From: Geobacter sp.
GTDB taxonomy: Bacteria > Desulfobacterota > Desulfuromonadia > Geobacterales > DSM-12255
NCBI GenBank assembly: GCA_009684525.1
Contig: WKKR01000001.1
Coordinates: forward strand, 558,001-622,000
Reading direction: 5' to 3'
Length of the DNA: 64,000 nucleotides
Shown here: positions 42,546 to 51,387 of the stretch, piece by piece
Position numbering within the stretch: position 1 is the first letter of the stretch
Layout: each line of letters starts with the position of its first letter
Translations under genes and position numbers: made by a program
Notes under the pieces: model-generated
The model's database searches: none
What the model saw: the letters and a program-made list of their open reading frames with translations, nothing else
Told to the model about the DNA's origin: nothing

Positions 42546-44653
42546 TGGGGAAGGAAATAATCCGGCAGAAGATCAACAACCTTTTTCTGCGCAAGACACT
42601 GAAGAATTTTGCCGCTGCCTATCCGGTGGCACGGGCCAAGGCATTCGAGGGGATCGATTTCGAAGCGCTACGAACCCGCATTGCCGAAGGTAAGGAGAAA
42701 GGACTGAAACGTCTGCCGGCATTGATCCGTGAATTCACCGCCAGCGCCGAGGCCAGCGGCGCCACGGTCCACCTCTGCCGCACCACGGCCGAGGCAAACC
42801 GGGACATCCTTGAGATCGTCAAGGCCAAGGGGACCGACTTCCTGATCAAGTCCAAGTCCATGACCTCGGAGGAGATCGAACTGAACCAGTTCCTGGAAAG
42901 GCACGGCGTTCGCTGCCTGGAGACTGACCTGGGAGAATGGATCATCCAGCTGGCCGGTGAACGCCCGTCACACATGGTCATGCCGGCCATCCACAAAAAC
43001 CGTGAAGAGGTGGCGGAGCTTTTCTCGCGGGAAACCGGCACGGAGTGCCCCCCCGACATCCCCCTGCTGGTCCGGACAGCCAGAGAAACGCTTCGCAGCG
43101 GCTTTCTGGCCGGACAGGTCGGGCTGTCGGGCGCCAATGCGGCGCTTGCCGACAGCGGCGCCATCGCCATCATGACCAATGAGGGGAATGGACGGCTGGT
43201 AACCACCCTCCCCCAGACCCATATCGCGTTGATCGGCGTTGAAAAGATCGTACCGTCGTTTGCCGAGGCCCTGGACGTCATCAACATTCTGCCGAAGAAC
43301 GCCACCGGCCAGAAGATCACGTCCTATGTCTCGCTCATCAAGGGGCCGGGAAACGACGCCGGGCGGGAACTGCATATCGTCCTCCTGGACAACGGCCGGA
43401 CCGAACTCGCTGCCGATCCGGTCTTCGGCGAGGCGCTGCAGTGCGTCAAATGCGGTGCCTGCGCCAATGTCTGCCCCATCTACGAGATTGTCGGCGGGCA
43501 CGTATTCGGCCACATCTACGTCGGCGGCATCGGCCTGGTTCTTACCCCCTTCTTTCACGGTTTCGAGAATGCCGAGGAGATCCTCAAGCTCTGCATCGGC
43601 TGCCGGAAATGCAATGAGGTCTGCGCCGCCCGGATCGACATCGAGGGGCTGATCGTCGATCTGCGCGACAGGATCAGGAAGCCGGTGGGCCAGAAGTTTC
43701 TCTTTAGCACCCTGATGAAAAACCGCCGCCTGTTCCATACCACCCTGCGCGCACTCTACCTGGCGCAAAAGCCGTTCCAGAGCGAGGGTGGCCGGATTCG
43801 CCACCTCCCGCTGATTCTTAACCGGGAAACTGCCAACCGCTCCCTCCCCCCCATCGCCGAGAAGCCGTTCCGCGACCTGGTGCAGAAGGGAGAAACCGGA
43901 GGCTCCGGCGAAAAGGTGCTCTTCTATTCCGGCTGTCTTGCCGACTTCGTCTACCCGGAGCTCTGCACGGAGACCGTGGAAAGCCTGGGAAAACTCGGCT
44001 ACCGTGTCTCCTTCCCCGCTGAACAGACCTGCTGCGGCATCCCGGCCCGCTACTCCGGCGAAATGGATGTTGCCAGGGATATGGCCCGGATCAATACCGA
44101 CGTACTGCTCGCCGGGGACGCCGCATATGTGGCAACCATCTGCCCCACCTGCACCATGTCGCTCCGGCATGACTTCCCGAAACTGCTGGCAGATGACCCG
44201 GTCTATGCGGCGCGCTCCAGGGAGCTGGCAGCAAAGGTCTGCAACTATTCCGAACTGGTCGCGCAAAAGATCGGAACTGCGCCCGTAACGGCAACGGATG
44301 ACGACGAAACCGCGCAGGTCACCTATCACGACGCCTGTCATCTGAAACGGGGGTGCGGTGTCCACGAGGAACCGCGAAGGGTGCTGCGCGAACTGGTCGG
44401 GGCAGAGATCAGGGAGATGGCCGATTGCGACAAGTGCTGCGGCTTTGGCGGTTCCTATGCCATCAAGTATCCGGAGATTTCCCAGGAGGTCCTGAAGAAT
44501 AAGCTGGAGAGTATCAGGGCGACCGGAGCCAGGATCGTGGCAGTCGATTGCCCAGGGTGCAAACTGCAGATCGAAGGGGGATTGGAAGGGGCCGGCAGCA
44601 GCATCGCCGTGGAGCACAGTGCTACCCTGGTGGCCCGGCGACTGGGTTCGTAA
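42545..44653 (+). CDS. LutB-LutA fusion, iron-sulfur lactate dehydrogenase subunit
   Basis: A 702-residue protein that appears to join LutB (LUD domain plus two 4Fe-4S motifs CVKCGACANVCP and CIGCRKCNEVCA, about residues 1-400) to LutA (two CCG domains about 450-700: TCCGIPARYSGE with CPTCTMS, and KCCGFGGSYAIK with DCPGC). In Bacillus these are separate proteins. With LutC it forms the L-lactate oxidising complex delivering electrons to the respiratory chain. The gene is coupled to lutC by a TAATG overlap. Confidence 0.92.
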   Translation: MGKEIIRQKINNLFLRKTLKNFAAAYPVARAKAFEGIDFEALRTRIAEGKEKGLKRLPALIREFTASAEASGATVHLCRTTAEANRDILEIVKAKGTDFLIKSKSMTSEEIELNQFLERHGVRCLETDLGEWIIQLAGERPSHMVMPAIHKNREEVAELFSRETGTECPPDIPLLVRTARETLRSGFLAGQVGLSGANAALADSGAIAIMTNEGNGRLVTTLPQTHIALIGVEKIVPSFAEALDVINILPKNATGQKITSYVSLIKGPGNDAGRELHIVLLDNGRTELAADPVFGEALQCVKCGACANVCPIYEIVGGHVFGHIYVGGIGLVLTPFFHGFENAEEILKLCIGCRKCNEVCAARIDIEGLIVDLRDRIRKPVGQKFLFSTLMKNRRLFHTTLRALYLAQKPFQSEGGRIRHLPLILNRETANRSLPPIAEKPFRDLVQKGETGGSGEKVLFYSGCLADFVYPELCTETVESLGKLGYRVSFPAEQTCCGIPARYSGEMDVARDMARINTDVLLAGDAAYVATICPTCTMSLRHDFPKLLADDPVYAARSRELAAKVCNYSELVAQKIGTAPVTATDDDETAQVTYHDACHLKRGCGVHEEPRRVLRELVGAEIREMADCDKCCGFGGSYAIKYPEISQEVLKNKLESIRATGARIVAVDCPGCKLQIEGGLEGAGSSIAVEHSATLVARRLGS

Positions 44654-44681
44654 ACAATGCGACTGCAACAGCTCTGGAGGT

Positions 44682-45287
44682 CTATCGTTCTCCCTTTTCG
44701 GCTACAAATCCGAGTTCGAGAGACTTCTTCCTCAGTTGCTTAAGGACCGCAGGGGGTGCCTTGTCCTGCAACTCCTGGGAGTAAAAATAGAAAATGCCCG
44801 CCAGTGTCCTCTTTTCCCGCTCAGGGTAGACATCGGCAAGAGGGATCAACTGCTGGACATAGGGGAGTCCGTCGTCAAAGCGGTCCAGTTTGCCATAGAC
44901 GATGGCAAGCCCTGCCAGACGCCGGCCGATTTTCTTCTGCGACGGCTGGGGCTGATGCTGTTCGATCGTCAGCGACTGGCGGAAGAGGTCGACAGCCTGA
45001 TCGTCCTTGCCCAGACGACGCTTGATCCGCGCCAGGTTGTACAAGCGCTGGGATTTCAGGGAATCGCTCAGGCCAGTTGTCGCGACAGCCTGCTGGCACG
45101 ACTCCTCGGCAGCCTCCAGACGACCATCCCGTTCCGCCTCGATGCAGGTTTCGACATAGTGATGTGAATCGGCACCCTTGACCGCTTCACCACTCCGAAT
45201 AGGTACACTGAACGTTGCCGGCACCGTACACCCCGCAACCACTACCAGACAAGCAACGATGGCAACCATCCTGATAAGTTCGTTCAT
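44682..45287 (-). CDS. TPR-like lipoprotein
   Basis: A 201-residue predicted lipoprotein: signal peptide MNELIRMVAIVACLVVVAGC with lipobox VAGC, followed by helical repeat-like segments (CIEAERDGRLEAAEESCQQAV, LYNLARIKRRLGKDDQAVDLFRQSL, LAGLAIVYGKLDRFDDGLPYVQQL) resembling tetratricopeptide repeats. ATG at 45287 is chosen because GAGGGG lies 6 nt upstream. It faces lutBA convergently with a 28-nt gap. Function unknown. Confidence 0.8.
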   Translation of the reverse strand: MNELIRMVAIVACLVVVAGCTVPATFSVPIRSGEAVKGADSHHYVETCIEAERDGRLEAAEESCQQAVATTGLSDSLKSQRLYNLARIKRRLGKDDQAVDLFRQSLTIEQHQPQPSQKKIGRRLAGLAIVYGKLDRFDDGLPYVQQLIPLADVYPEREKRTLAGIFYFYSQELQDKAPPAVLKQLRKKSLELGFVAEKGER

Positions 45288-45423
45288 AGGACCCCTCATC
45301 CAGCTAACGGCTCAATGCCCCACGGTCCTCCAAGAGGATCCCACAGCGGGCAACCTGTACGCGGCACATCACGGCAGGGGCATTCCCCCGGTTGACATGA
45401 AAACTCACTTTATCTTCCTGACT

Positions 45424-45470
45424 TGGCACGAACATTCCCCATTGACATGAAAGCACCCTATCGGATATTT
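45424..45470 (+). promoter_or_regulatory. Possible promoter(s) of the small CXXC gene
   Basis: TTGACA at 45442-45447 with GATATT 16 nt later is a fair sigma-70 promoter. Just upstream TTGGCACG-N4-TTCC at 45424-45439 resembles a sigma-54 site but lacks the full TTGC. The leader to the gene at 45620 would be about 145 nt. The remainder of 45288-45619 has no ORF I can support. Confidence 0.4.
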
Positions 45471-45619
45471 TAATGAAAGGCGGGCTGCCAGCATGACTCT
45501 TCCCAACGGCCCGGACAGCACCCTATCTGTCCGGTTGCCGGCTGGGGATTCCTTCTGAATGCCCCCATCAACTCCCGCACCGGGACAACAGTCAGAGAAG
45601 AACGAAGGAGGAGAACGAA

Positions 45620-45808
45620 GTGAAGAAGCTTGGCAACATCTGCATCGATTGCGGCAGCAACAGCGTCAACAGGATCGAGGAACGCGAAGGTCGCCTCTTC
45701 CGTTTCGAGAGAATCGAGTACGCTTGTGGTGCAACCCTTGAGACCTATCACACCGCCAACGACAATATGGCCCGTGCCATTCACAGCGGCTGTAGCGCTG
45801 GCGAATAA
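45620..45808 (+). CDS. Small CXXC protein
   Basis: A 62-residue product starting at GTG with a GGAGG-rich ribosome site. It has the CIDCG motif near the N-terminus and later single Cys residues (YACGA, SGCSAGE), a pattern common to small zinc-binding or redox proteins. A strong terminator follows 24 nt downstream. No function can be assigned. Confidence 0.65.
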   Translation: MKKLGNICIDCGSNSVNRIEEREGRLFRFERIEYACGATLETYHTANDNMARAIHSGCSAGE

Positions 45809-45832
45809 TACACCCATCCTCAGAAACCCAGA

Positions 45833-45865
45833 GCGGCTGGCATCACATGCCGGCCGTTTTTTTTT
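45833..45865 (+). terminator. Intrinsic terminator after the small CXXC gene
   Basis: Arms CGGCTGGCAT (45834-45843) and ATGCCGGCCG (45847-45856), nine Watson-Crick pairs and one G-U wobble, followed by nine Ts (45857-45865). Confidence 0.92.
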
Positions 45866-46081
45866 GCACCGAGAGGATATCCCGACGGCGCGCCGAGGCA
45901 TGGATGATCGGTCGGACGATGTCTCTTTACAACGAAATGTCGTTGCGATTCTTGTCTCTCGCCAACCGGGTGCTATATTGTATGAGCATCACCCTGCAAC
46001 CGCGGGTGCCCCGCCACGCCGACACGGCAACCAGGCGCAGAGCCGCATTACGCAGGGACACTACTCGCAAGGATACCGTTC

Positions 46082-47860
46082 ATGTCCTTTGTTGGCGATC
46101 TTGAACATCTCCCCATCGTCGATGTGATCCAGTTGTTGCATTCGACGCGCAAATCGGGAACCCTCTGCCTCAAGAGCCAGAGGGGCGAAAGCCACCTGGT
46201 GTTCAAGGACGGCTATATCGTCAGCGCCAACCATGCCAACACCGGAATCCGCGTCGGGCGAATCCTGGTGGAGATGCAGGCCATAACCGAAGACGATCTT
46301 CAAGAAGCCCTGCAGACCCAGCAGAATGCCGGAGCCGACCGTATCCCGTTGATCGCAACCCTTCTGGAAAGCGGCAAGATCAAGGAAGAGGTCGCCCACA
46401 GAGGGCTGGAGAGTCTGGTCGAACTGACCATCGTCGAGGTACTGACATGGACCGGTGGGACCTTTGAACTCGACATCGACCAGTTGGTCGTGTCCGACGA
46501 ATACCGTTATTTCCCGGAAACGCTGCAGCAGGAGATCTACATCAACACCCAGAGCGTGCTGATGGATGCACTGCGCATCTATGACGAGCGAATGCGCGAC
46601 GGTACCCTCACCGAGGAAACCTTTGCCGTGGCGGAACTCCCCACCGGGCAGACCGCCGCCGTCACAGCATCACAGAATTGGGAAATCACCGCCGACGATC
46701 TCGGCCTGGAGGATCTCGATTCCATCCAGCGGAAGATCCCCGATGTCTTTCTCGGCGTCAAGGAATACGATCCAGCCAAGGCGCACCTGCAAAAGATCAG
46801 GGAGGAACTGCGGGAGTATCCCCGAACAGAGCAGGACAAGCTCTTTTCCTTCCTCGAAGGTTTAACCGGCTCCGAAAGCGCGATCGAGCCTGACAAGCCT
46901 GCACCGGCTGTCATCCTGTTCAGCAGCGACGAGTTCATCAGACAGGCCGTCATGTCGGTCTGCCGCGCCGAAGGCTATTTCACCTTTACCACCGACGAAG
47001 AGGTCAACCTCGACCACATCATCGGGCAGACCCTGGCCAAAGAACTCATCCCGATCCTGGTCGTGGATCAGGGCAGCAGCCACGACGGTGCAACTTCCCG
47101 TGCAAAGGCCGTTACCTTCCAACAGGAAAAACTCGGCAGGTATCCCGACATCATCATTGTGCAGATGGTGCCAACGGAAGAGAGGGAACTCTCCCTGCAG
47201 CTCCTGCAGGCAGGTGCCAGCTGCGTGCTCATGCGACCTGACCGGGAAAAGCGGAAAGAAACGTTCGTCGACGATACGGTCAGCTTTCTGCAATCCTTTC
47301 TGGCGTGCATGCAACAGTCGGTCTTCGGCTCGGAACGACTGATGGTGCGCCGTCTCAAGGACTATTGCCGCCAGCTCGACACCATGCAGGAGGCCCCGGA
47401 CGTGGCGCTGCTCATGCTCCGGTTCGTATCGTCCTCGTTCGAACGGGCCGTAACGCTGGTGGTGGGCAAGGAAGAGCTCCTCGCCGAGCGGGGAATCGGC
47501 ATAACCGGCGACAAGGCCGCCGGCGTTACCCCGCCGCTTCGATTCAAGATTCCCCTGGGACAGCCGACATTGATCCTGGACGTGCTCGCAAGCGGCACCC
47601 CCTATTTCGGCCCCTGCAACGATGCGGTGCTCTGCAACCATCTCCATGCAGAGATCGGATCGCCCCGCTACGGGCATCTGCTGCTCATGCCGCTCAAGAG
47701 TTTCGGCAAGGTGATCGCACTCACCTATGCCGACTTCGGCGCCCAGGAAGTTCGTCCCGTTCGGATCGATCCATTGGAGATCCTCGCACGCCAGGCAGGA
47801 CTGGTGCTGGAAAATGCCTTTTACCGCAAGCGATTCGAGAAACAATCACAGAAGAACTGA
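46082..47860 (+). CDS. DUF4388/PATAN-domain signalling protein with degenerate receiver and GAF-like region
   Basis: A 592-residue cytoplasmic protein. The N-terminus (MSFVGDLEHLPIVDVIQLLHSTRKSGTLCLKS...FKDGYIVSANH) is the DUF4388/PATAN pattern, a domain often found in regulators of type IV pili and motility in delta-proteobacteria and cyanobacteria. A middle segment (about 280-400: AVILFSSDEFIRQAVMSVCRAEG...ILVVDQG...) resembles a response-regulator receiver but lacks the usual acidic pocket and lysine. The C-terminal part (about 440-580) looks GAF-like (LARQAGLVLENAFY ending). It lies 33 nt upstream of a PilT-like ATPase gene, suggesting joint control of pilus motor activity. Confidence 0.85.
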   Translation: MSFVGDLEHLPIVDVIQLLHSTRKSGTLCLKSQRGESHLVFKDGYIVSANHANTGIRVGRILVEMQAITEDDLQEALQTQQNAGADRIPLIATLLESGKIKEEVAHRGLESLVELTIVEVLTWTGGTFELDIDQLVVSDEYRYFPETLQQEIYINTQSVLMDALRIYDERMRDGTLTEETFAVAELPTGQTAAVTASQNWEITADDLGLEDLDSIQRKIPDVFLGVKEYDPAKAHLQKIREELREYPRTEQDKLFSFLEGLTGSESAIEPDKPAPAVILFSSDEFIRQAVMSVCRAEGYFTFTTDEEVNLDHIIGQTLAKELIPILVVDQGSSHDGATSRAKAVTFQQEKLGRYPDIIIVQMVPTEERELSLQLLQAGASCVLMRPDREKRKETFVDDTVSFLQSFLACMQQSVFGSERLMVRRLKDYCRQLDTMQEAPDVALLMLRFVSSSFERAVTLVVGKEELLAERGIGITGDKAAGVTPPLRFKIPLGQPTLILDVLASGTPYFGPCNDAVLCNHLHAEIGSPRYGHLLLMPLKSFGKVIALTYADFGAQEVRPVRIDPLEILARQAGLVLENAFYRKRFEKQSQKN

Positions 47861-47893
47861 ATCACGTACCAAACAGTGAGGAGATGGCCTGCC

Positions 47894-48961
47894 ATGGATG
47901 CCAGAACCCTGAATCAGATACTGGAGATCGCCTTCCAGAGAAAAGTGTCGGACCTTCATTTCGAAGTGGACAACCCGCCTTTTTTCCGGGGCAAGGGCCA
48001 GCTCATCCGCTCGAAACTGCCGAACCTGACCAGCGAAGATACCGCGTTCATCGCCTCCCAGATCATGGAACAGAACGGCCGGCAGCTGGGCAGCGACCTG
48101 CGGGAATTCGACGCCTCCTATGCCCTCTCCAGCGGCGGACGCTTCAGGGTCAGCATCTTCCGCCAGCGTGGCAATTACGGGGTAGTGATGCGCGTCATCC
48201 CCCCCCACATCGGCACCTTCGAGGAGCTGAACCTGCCGCCGGTCCTGAGCGAGATCGCCCAGGCACCCAACGGCCTGATCCTCGTCACCGGCCCCACCGG
48301 CAACGGGAAATCCACCACCCTTGCCTCCATGATCCGCTACATCAATGAACACCAGAGCTTCAACATCATCACTATCGAGGACCCGATTGAATTCCTCTTC
48401 TCCTCCCAGAAAAGCTGCATCGTGCAACGGGAGGTGGGGATCGATACCGACAGCTTCAACGCCGCGTTGAAAGCCGCTCTGCGCATGGACCCGGACGTCA
48501 TCATGGTCGGCGAAATGCGCGACAAGGAAACCATCGACGCCTGTATCAAGGCGGCTGAAACCGGGCACCTGGTTTTTTCTACCCTGCACACCCAGGGTGC
48601 GGTATCAACCATCAACCGCATGGTCGGAAACTTTCCACCGGAATCCCAGGAGATCATCCGGCAGAGGCTGGCTGACATTCTCGTGGCTATCGTCTCTCTG
48701 CGCCTGGTGATCGACAAGACCGGGGAATGCATCCTGCCGGTGGTCGAGGTAATGCGCTCCACTACCACTATCCGGGCCTGTATTCGCGAGGGGCGGCTGG
48801 ACGAGATCGAAAAGCATATCGAAAACGGCAGCTCCCAGTACCAGATGCAGACCCTGGACCAGCACCTGCTGCAGCTGTACAAATCGGAACGGATCACCAT
48901 GGAGGATGCCAAGCGACTCACCCACTCCATGGATTTCGAGCGGAAGCTGATGTTCGACTGA
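47894..48961 (+). CDS. PilT/PilU-like type IV pilus ATPase
   Basis: A 355-residue hexameric ATPase of the PilT family that powers pilus retraction. Walker A is GPTGNGKST (usually GPTGSGKST), the Asp box is IITIEDPIEF, Walker B is VIMVGEMRD and the His box is GHLVFSTLHTQG. The N-terminal PAS-like domain starts LNQILEIAFQRKVSDLHFEV. The family's usual C-terminal AIRNLIRE motif was not seen, so it may be a PilU-like or specialised paralogue. It follows the PATAN gene and ends in a terminator; no other pilus gene is in view. Confidence 0.9.
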   Translation: MDARTLNQILEIAFQRKVSDLHFEVDNPPFFRGKGQLIRSKLPNLTSEDTAFIASQIMEQNGRQLGSDLREFDASYALSSGGRFRVSIFRQRGNYGVVMRVIPPHIGTFEELNLPPVLSEIAQAPNGLILVTGPTGNGKSTTLASMIRYINEHQSFNIITIEDPIEFLFSSQKSCIVQREVGIDTDSFNAALKAALRMDPDVIMVGEMRDKETIDACIKAAETGHLVFSTLHTQGAVSTINRMVGNFPPESQEIIRQRLADILVAIVSLRLVIDKTGECILPVVEVMRSTTTIRACIREGRLDEIEKHIENGSSQYQMQTLDQHLLQLYKSERITMEDAKRLTHSMDFERKLMFD

Positions 48962-48992
48962 TCACGCAATTTGCCATGCGTGCCCTGAAACG

Positions 48993-49019
48993 AAAATGCC
49001 CGCGCTATGCGGGCATTTT
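48993..49019. terminator. Bidirectional terminator
   Basis: Perfect 11-base arms AAAATGCCCGC (48993-49003) and GCGGGCATTTT (49009-49019) with a 5-nt loop, 32 nt after the PilT-like gene. Flanking A and T runs allow use from both strands. Confidence 0.88.
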
Positions 49020-49079
49020 GCATGTGGCGACGAACACGCCTTGCAGAAAATACAGGAAGCAGCCTGAGACGGTGCCCGG

Positions 49080-49493
49080 CTACTTGATAGTGGCAGGCTC
49101 GTTGGTGAGCTTTAAAAGCAGTTTGAGGGTTGCCTTGCAGATGGCGACCCCCAGCGATGAATCGTACCAGTGGGCCATCTCTTTCTGTTTATTGTTGTAA
49201 ATGCCACAGGTATAAATATCTTCCACCACGGTGCAGGTAATCATCAGGCCACCATTCTTCAGCCGCTCTATGATATCGGTGTAACAGATGTTCAGATCTT
49301 CGCTTGGATGAAACAGCCGCATGCCGCACCCGGTACCGTATGCGGTGGGCTCCCCCTTCTCGTCGAACCATCGCTTGCAGCCGCTCTTGGCAGGGTCGTC
49401 CAGAAGCTGCCAGCCAAGAAATTTTTCCGCAATGGCAATGTCGAGCGCATGCTTTTCAAGGAGGTCCAGTGCCCTCAAGTTGTAAATCCCCAT
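49080..49493 (-). CDS. Hypothetical protein, resembles phage ABA-sandwich domain proteins
   Basis: A 137-residue protein starting MGIYNLRALDLLEKHALDIAIAEKFLGWQ (ATG at 49493, GGAGAACGGGG upstream). The arrangement of 'DIAIAEKFLGWQLLDD', 'PSEDLNICYTDIIERL' and a terminal 'GVAICKATLKLLLKL' resembles the small BC1872-type phage ABA-sandwich domain; this is from memory. No other phage gene lies close by. It ends 60 nt from the pilT-like terminator. Confidence 0.65.
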   Translation of the reverse strand: MGIYNLRALDLLEKHALDIAIAEKFLGWQLLDDPAKSGCKRWFDEKGEPTAYGTGCGMRLFHPSEDLNICYTDIIERLKNGGLMITCTVVEDIYTCGIYNNKQKEMAHWYDSSLGVAICKATLKLLLKLTNEPATIK

Positions 49494-49723
49494 CCCCGTT
49501 CTCCTTTCCACTGAACATATAAATGAACTGAGGAATTTCAGGGATGGACAACTGGTCTCCCTCCTCAATCCGCGCATGACAAAGTCTCAGCACATGACCA
49601 TTCTACCGGCTCATGGATAATTTTCAAGCTTCAAGACCCGACGACTACTCGACGGGTCCTGACACTGCAAAGGGAGACATTGCGATGAGACCATGGCAGA
49701 GGGGTAGAAGGGCTTATCCGGTA

Positions 49724-50176
49724 TCAGCGAAGGCCCATCCTGACAAGGATAAGTCCGAGAAAGCGGTTAAGGAAATTGTCGCGCGACAGAAAGGAGATCA
49801 CCGGGGGTTTCCTCGTCCCCAGTCTTTCCAGCAGGTCGGCGAGTGCTGCGTTACCCGTGCGGGTCATCCCATCACGGAAGACCCGCAGGGCATCGTCCTT
49901 GTTGCCACCAATGAGATGAACCTTCCCGAGGTTGAGATAGTGCTCGGGGTTGTCCGGTTCCAGTTCCAGCGAACTCAGGCAGAGATCAATCCCCTTTCGT
50001 ACCTGTCCCCGCTCCCGTGCAATGCAATAACCCAGATAGGAGTGCCAGCGCCGATTGTCGCCAAAGCGTAGCGCTCTCTCCAACCGGGCCAGAGCCCCCA
50101 GGCTGTTATCCTCTGCAATATCCTGCACTGCACGCTGAAATTCCCTGGCAGCCTCATCTACAGACTGTGGCCCCAT
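49724..50176 (-). CDS. TPR-containing hypothetical protein
   Basis: A 150-residue protein with no signal peptide. Helical repeats (AREFQRAVQDIAEDNSLGALARLERALRFG, WHSYLGYCIARERGQVRKGIDLCLSSLELEPDNPEHYLNLGKVHLIGGNKDDALRVFRDGM) are recognisable as tetratricopeptide repeats (about 10-110), followed by a basic C-terminus. ATG at 50176 is chosen because GGAGGT lies 5 nt upstream. A protein-interaction role is likely; partner unknown. Confidence 0.75.
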   Translation of the reverse strand: MGPQSVDEAAREFQRAVQDIAEDNSLGALARLERALRFGDNRRWHSYLGYCIARERGQVRKGIDLCLSSLELEPDNPEHYLNLGKVHLIGGNKDDALRVFRDGMTRTGNAALADLLERLGTRKPPVISFLSRDNFLNRFLGLILVRMGLR

Positions 50177-50301
50177 GCCGACCTCCTGCCGGTCTGATTC
50201 CTCTACAACTCTATTTCTTTTCGTCACCTTCCGGAAAAATTCAAGACAGATCTTGCAACAGAGTTACGAACGTTCGCAGGAAAGCCCGGCTAAAGGATCC
50301 G

Positions 50302-50934
50302 TCAGGGCTTCAAACCCTTTCGTTCCCGTAGGATAGTCTCTCCCTTCGGAGTTAATGACACATCAGGAGGGACGTTATCGTCGCTGAAAAGACAGAGCGG
50401 CTCATAAGGCCTTGACGAGGCATCCGAAACCTCGGCACAGAGTTGCCAGGCCCCGCGTTTCAAGAGCGCGGCCATTCTGGCGAAAAACAGGTCATAAGCT
50501 TCATGATACGGCCAGCGGCTCTGCACATCGTCATGCCAATCCGGCGGCAATGTCCAGTAATCCCCCTCATCGAAGGTATAGCGGGTGGAAACCGGCGTGC
50601 TCGACGTGGAAATCACCAGTCGTGCGCGCACATCGTCGTTGTCCTGAATGGCGGTCACCTCGAAGATAAAATACTCAAATGGCGCCGAGCCGGTAATGTA
50701 GACCTGATAACCCCTTCGGGCAACAAACCCGTTCGACTGAGTATCAAATTTCAGGTTACGCCGATTATCGAAGATCAACACCTTTCTGGCGGCATCGATG
50801 ATCTCGTCAGCATGTGCCATCTCGAATCGTCGCTGCGTCATGCCGGCCCATTGTTCACTGGTCGGTATGGGTGCTGGTTGCGAGCAACCGTACAAAATCA
50901 GCACCAGCAACAGGGGTATACGGAGTCCGCGCAT
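50302..50934 (-). CDS. Hypothetical lipoprotein
   Basis: A 210-residue predicted lipoprotein with signal peptide MRGLRIPLLLVLILYGC (lipobox LYGC). The mature part has a repeated alternating pattern of strands (FDTQSNGFVARRGYQVYITG, FEYFIFEVTAIQDNDDVRARLVIS) suggestive of a beta-rich domain, with Trp-rich DYWTLPPDWHDD. The start uses GGAGAGAG upstream of 50934. No known family recognised. Confidence 0.7.
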   Translation of the reverse strand: MRGLRIPLLLVLILYGCSQPAPIPTSEQWAGMTQRRFEMAHADEIIDAARKVLIFDNRRNLKFDTQSNGFVARRGYQVYITGSAPFEYFIFEVTAIQDNDDVRARLVISTSSTPVSTRYTFDEGDYWTLPPDWHDDVQSRWPYHEAYDLFFARMAALLKRGAWQLCAEVSDASSRPYEPLCLFSDDNVPPDVSLTPKGETILRERKGLKP

Positions 50935-51063
50935 ATCTCTCTCCACGACAAAGGAATGCACCTGGGATCAAGAGTAGCCCAGAGTAGACGATATGCAACG
51001 GGCATAAGACCCTGTTGTCGGAATTGCTTCCTATCCGGCAGCCAAATAGGTATTATTGACGGC

Positions 51064-51219
51064 ATGAACAGAACTGCTGCCATCCTCATGATACTGTGTG
51101 TCGCCATCTTGGTCTGCTTCGGAACCTGGCAGCTCTACCGCGGAAACCTTGAGGCAGCTTTCTCTACCTTCCCCTTCTTGTTGATCGTCTATTTTTTCAT
51201 ACGTCCTTCGCGTAGCTGA
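51064..51219 (+). CDS. Small membrane protein
   Basis: A 51-residue ORF with two hydrophobic stretches (about 5-23 and 33-47) separated by a short polar loop. It starts at 51064 with only a weak ribosome site, so coding status is less sure. It lies between a minus-strand lipoprotein gene and a minus-strand kinase gene. Confidence 0.45.
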   Translation: MNRTAAILMILCVAILVCFGTWQLYRGNLEAAFSTFPFLLIVYFFIRPSRS

Positions 51220-51318
51220 CAGCATTTCTGCGCCCAATGTCCCCCGGCAATAATGGCGATATCGTTCACCATACCGGTTTGCGGGGCCATGCCGCTTTTG
51301 TCCGTCCTGGTGTTTAAA

Positions 51319-51355
51319 ACGATAGAAGCCGCAGGTTTGATGCGGCTTCTGTCGT
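51319..51355. terminator. Bidirectional hairpin terminator
   Basis: Ten-base perfect arms AGAAGCCGCA (51324-51333) and TGCGGCTTCT (51341-51350), extended by ACGA/TCGT flanks past one mismatch. It lies between the small membrane protein gene and the convergent kinase gene. Confidence 0.65.
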
Positions 51356-51387
51356 TCATCTTCGGCTTCCGGCTGCGCAGGACATCT

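Noticed and set aside
42968-44668. 566-aa minus-strand open frame
   Set aside because: Antisense to the LutB-LutA fusion, which has complete cysteine motifs.
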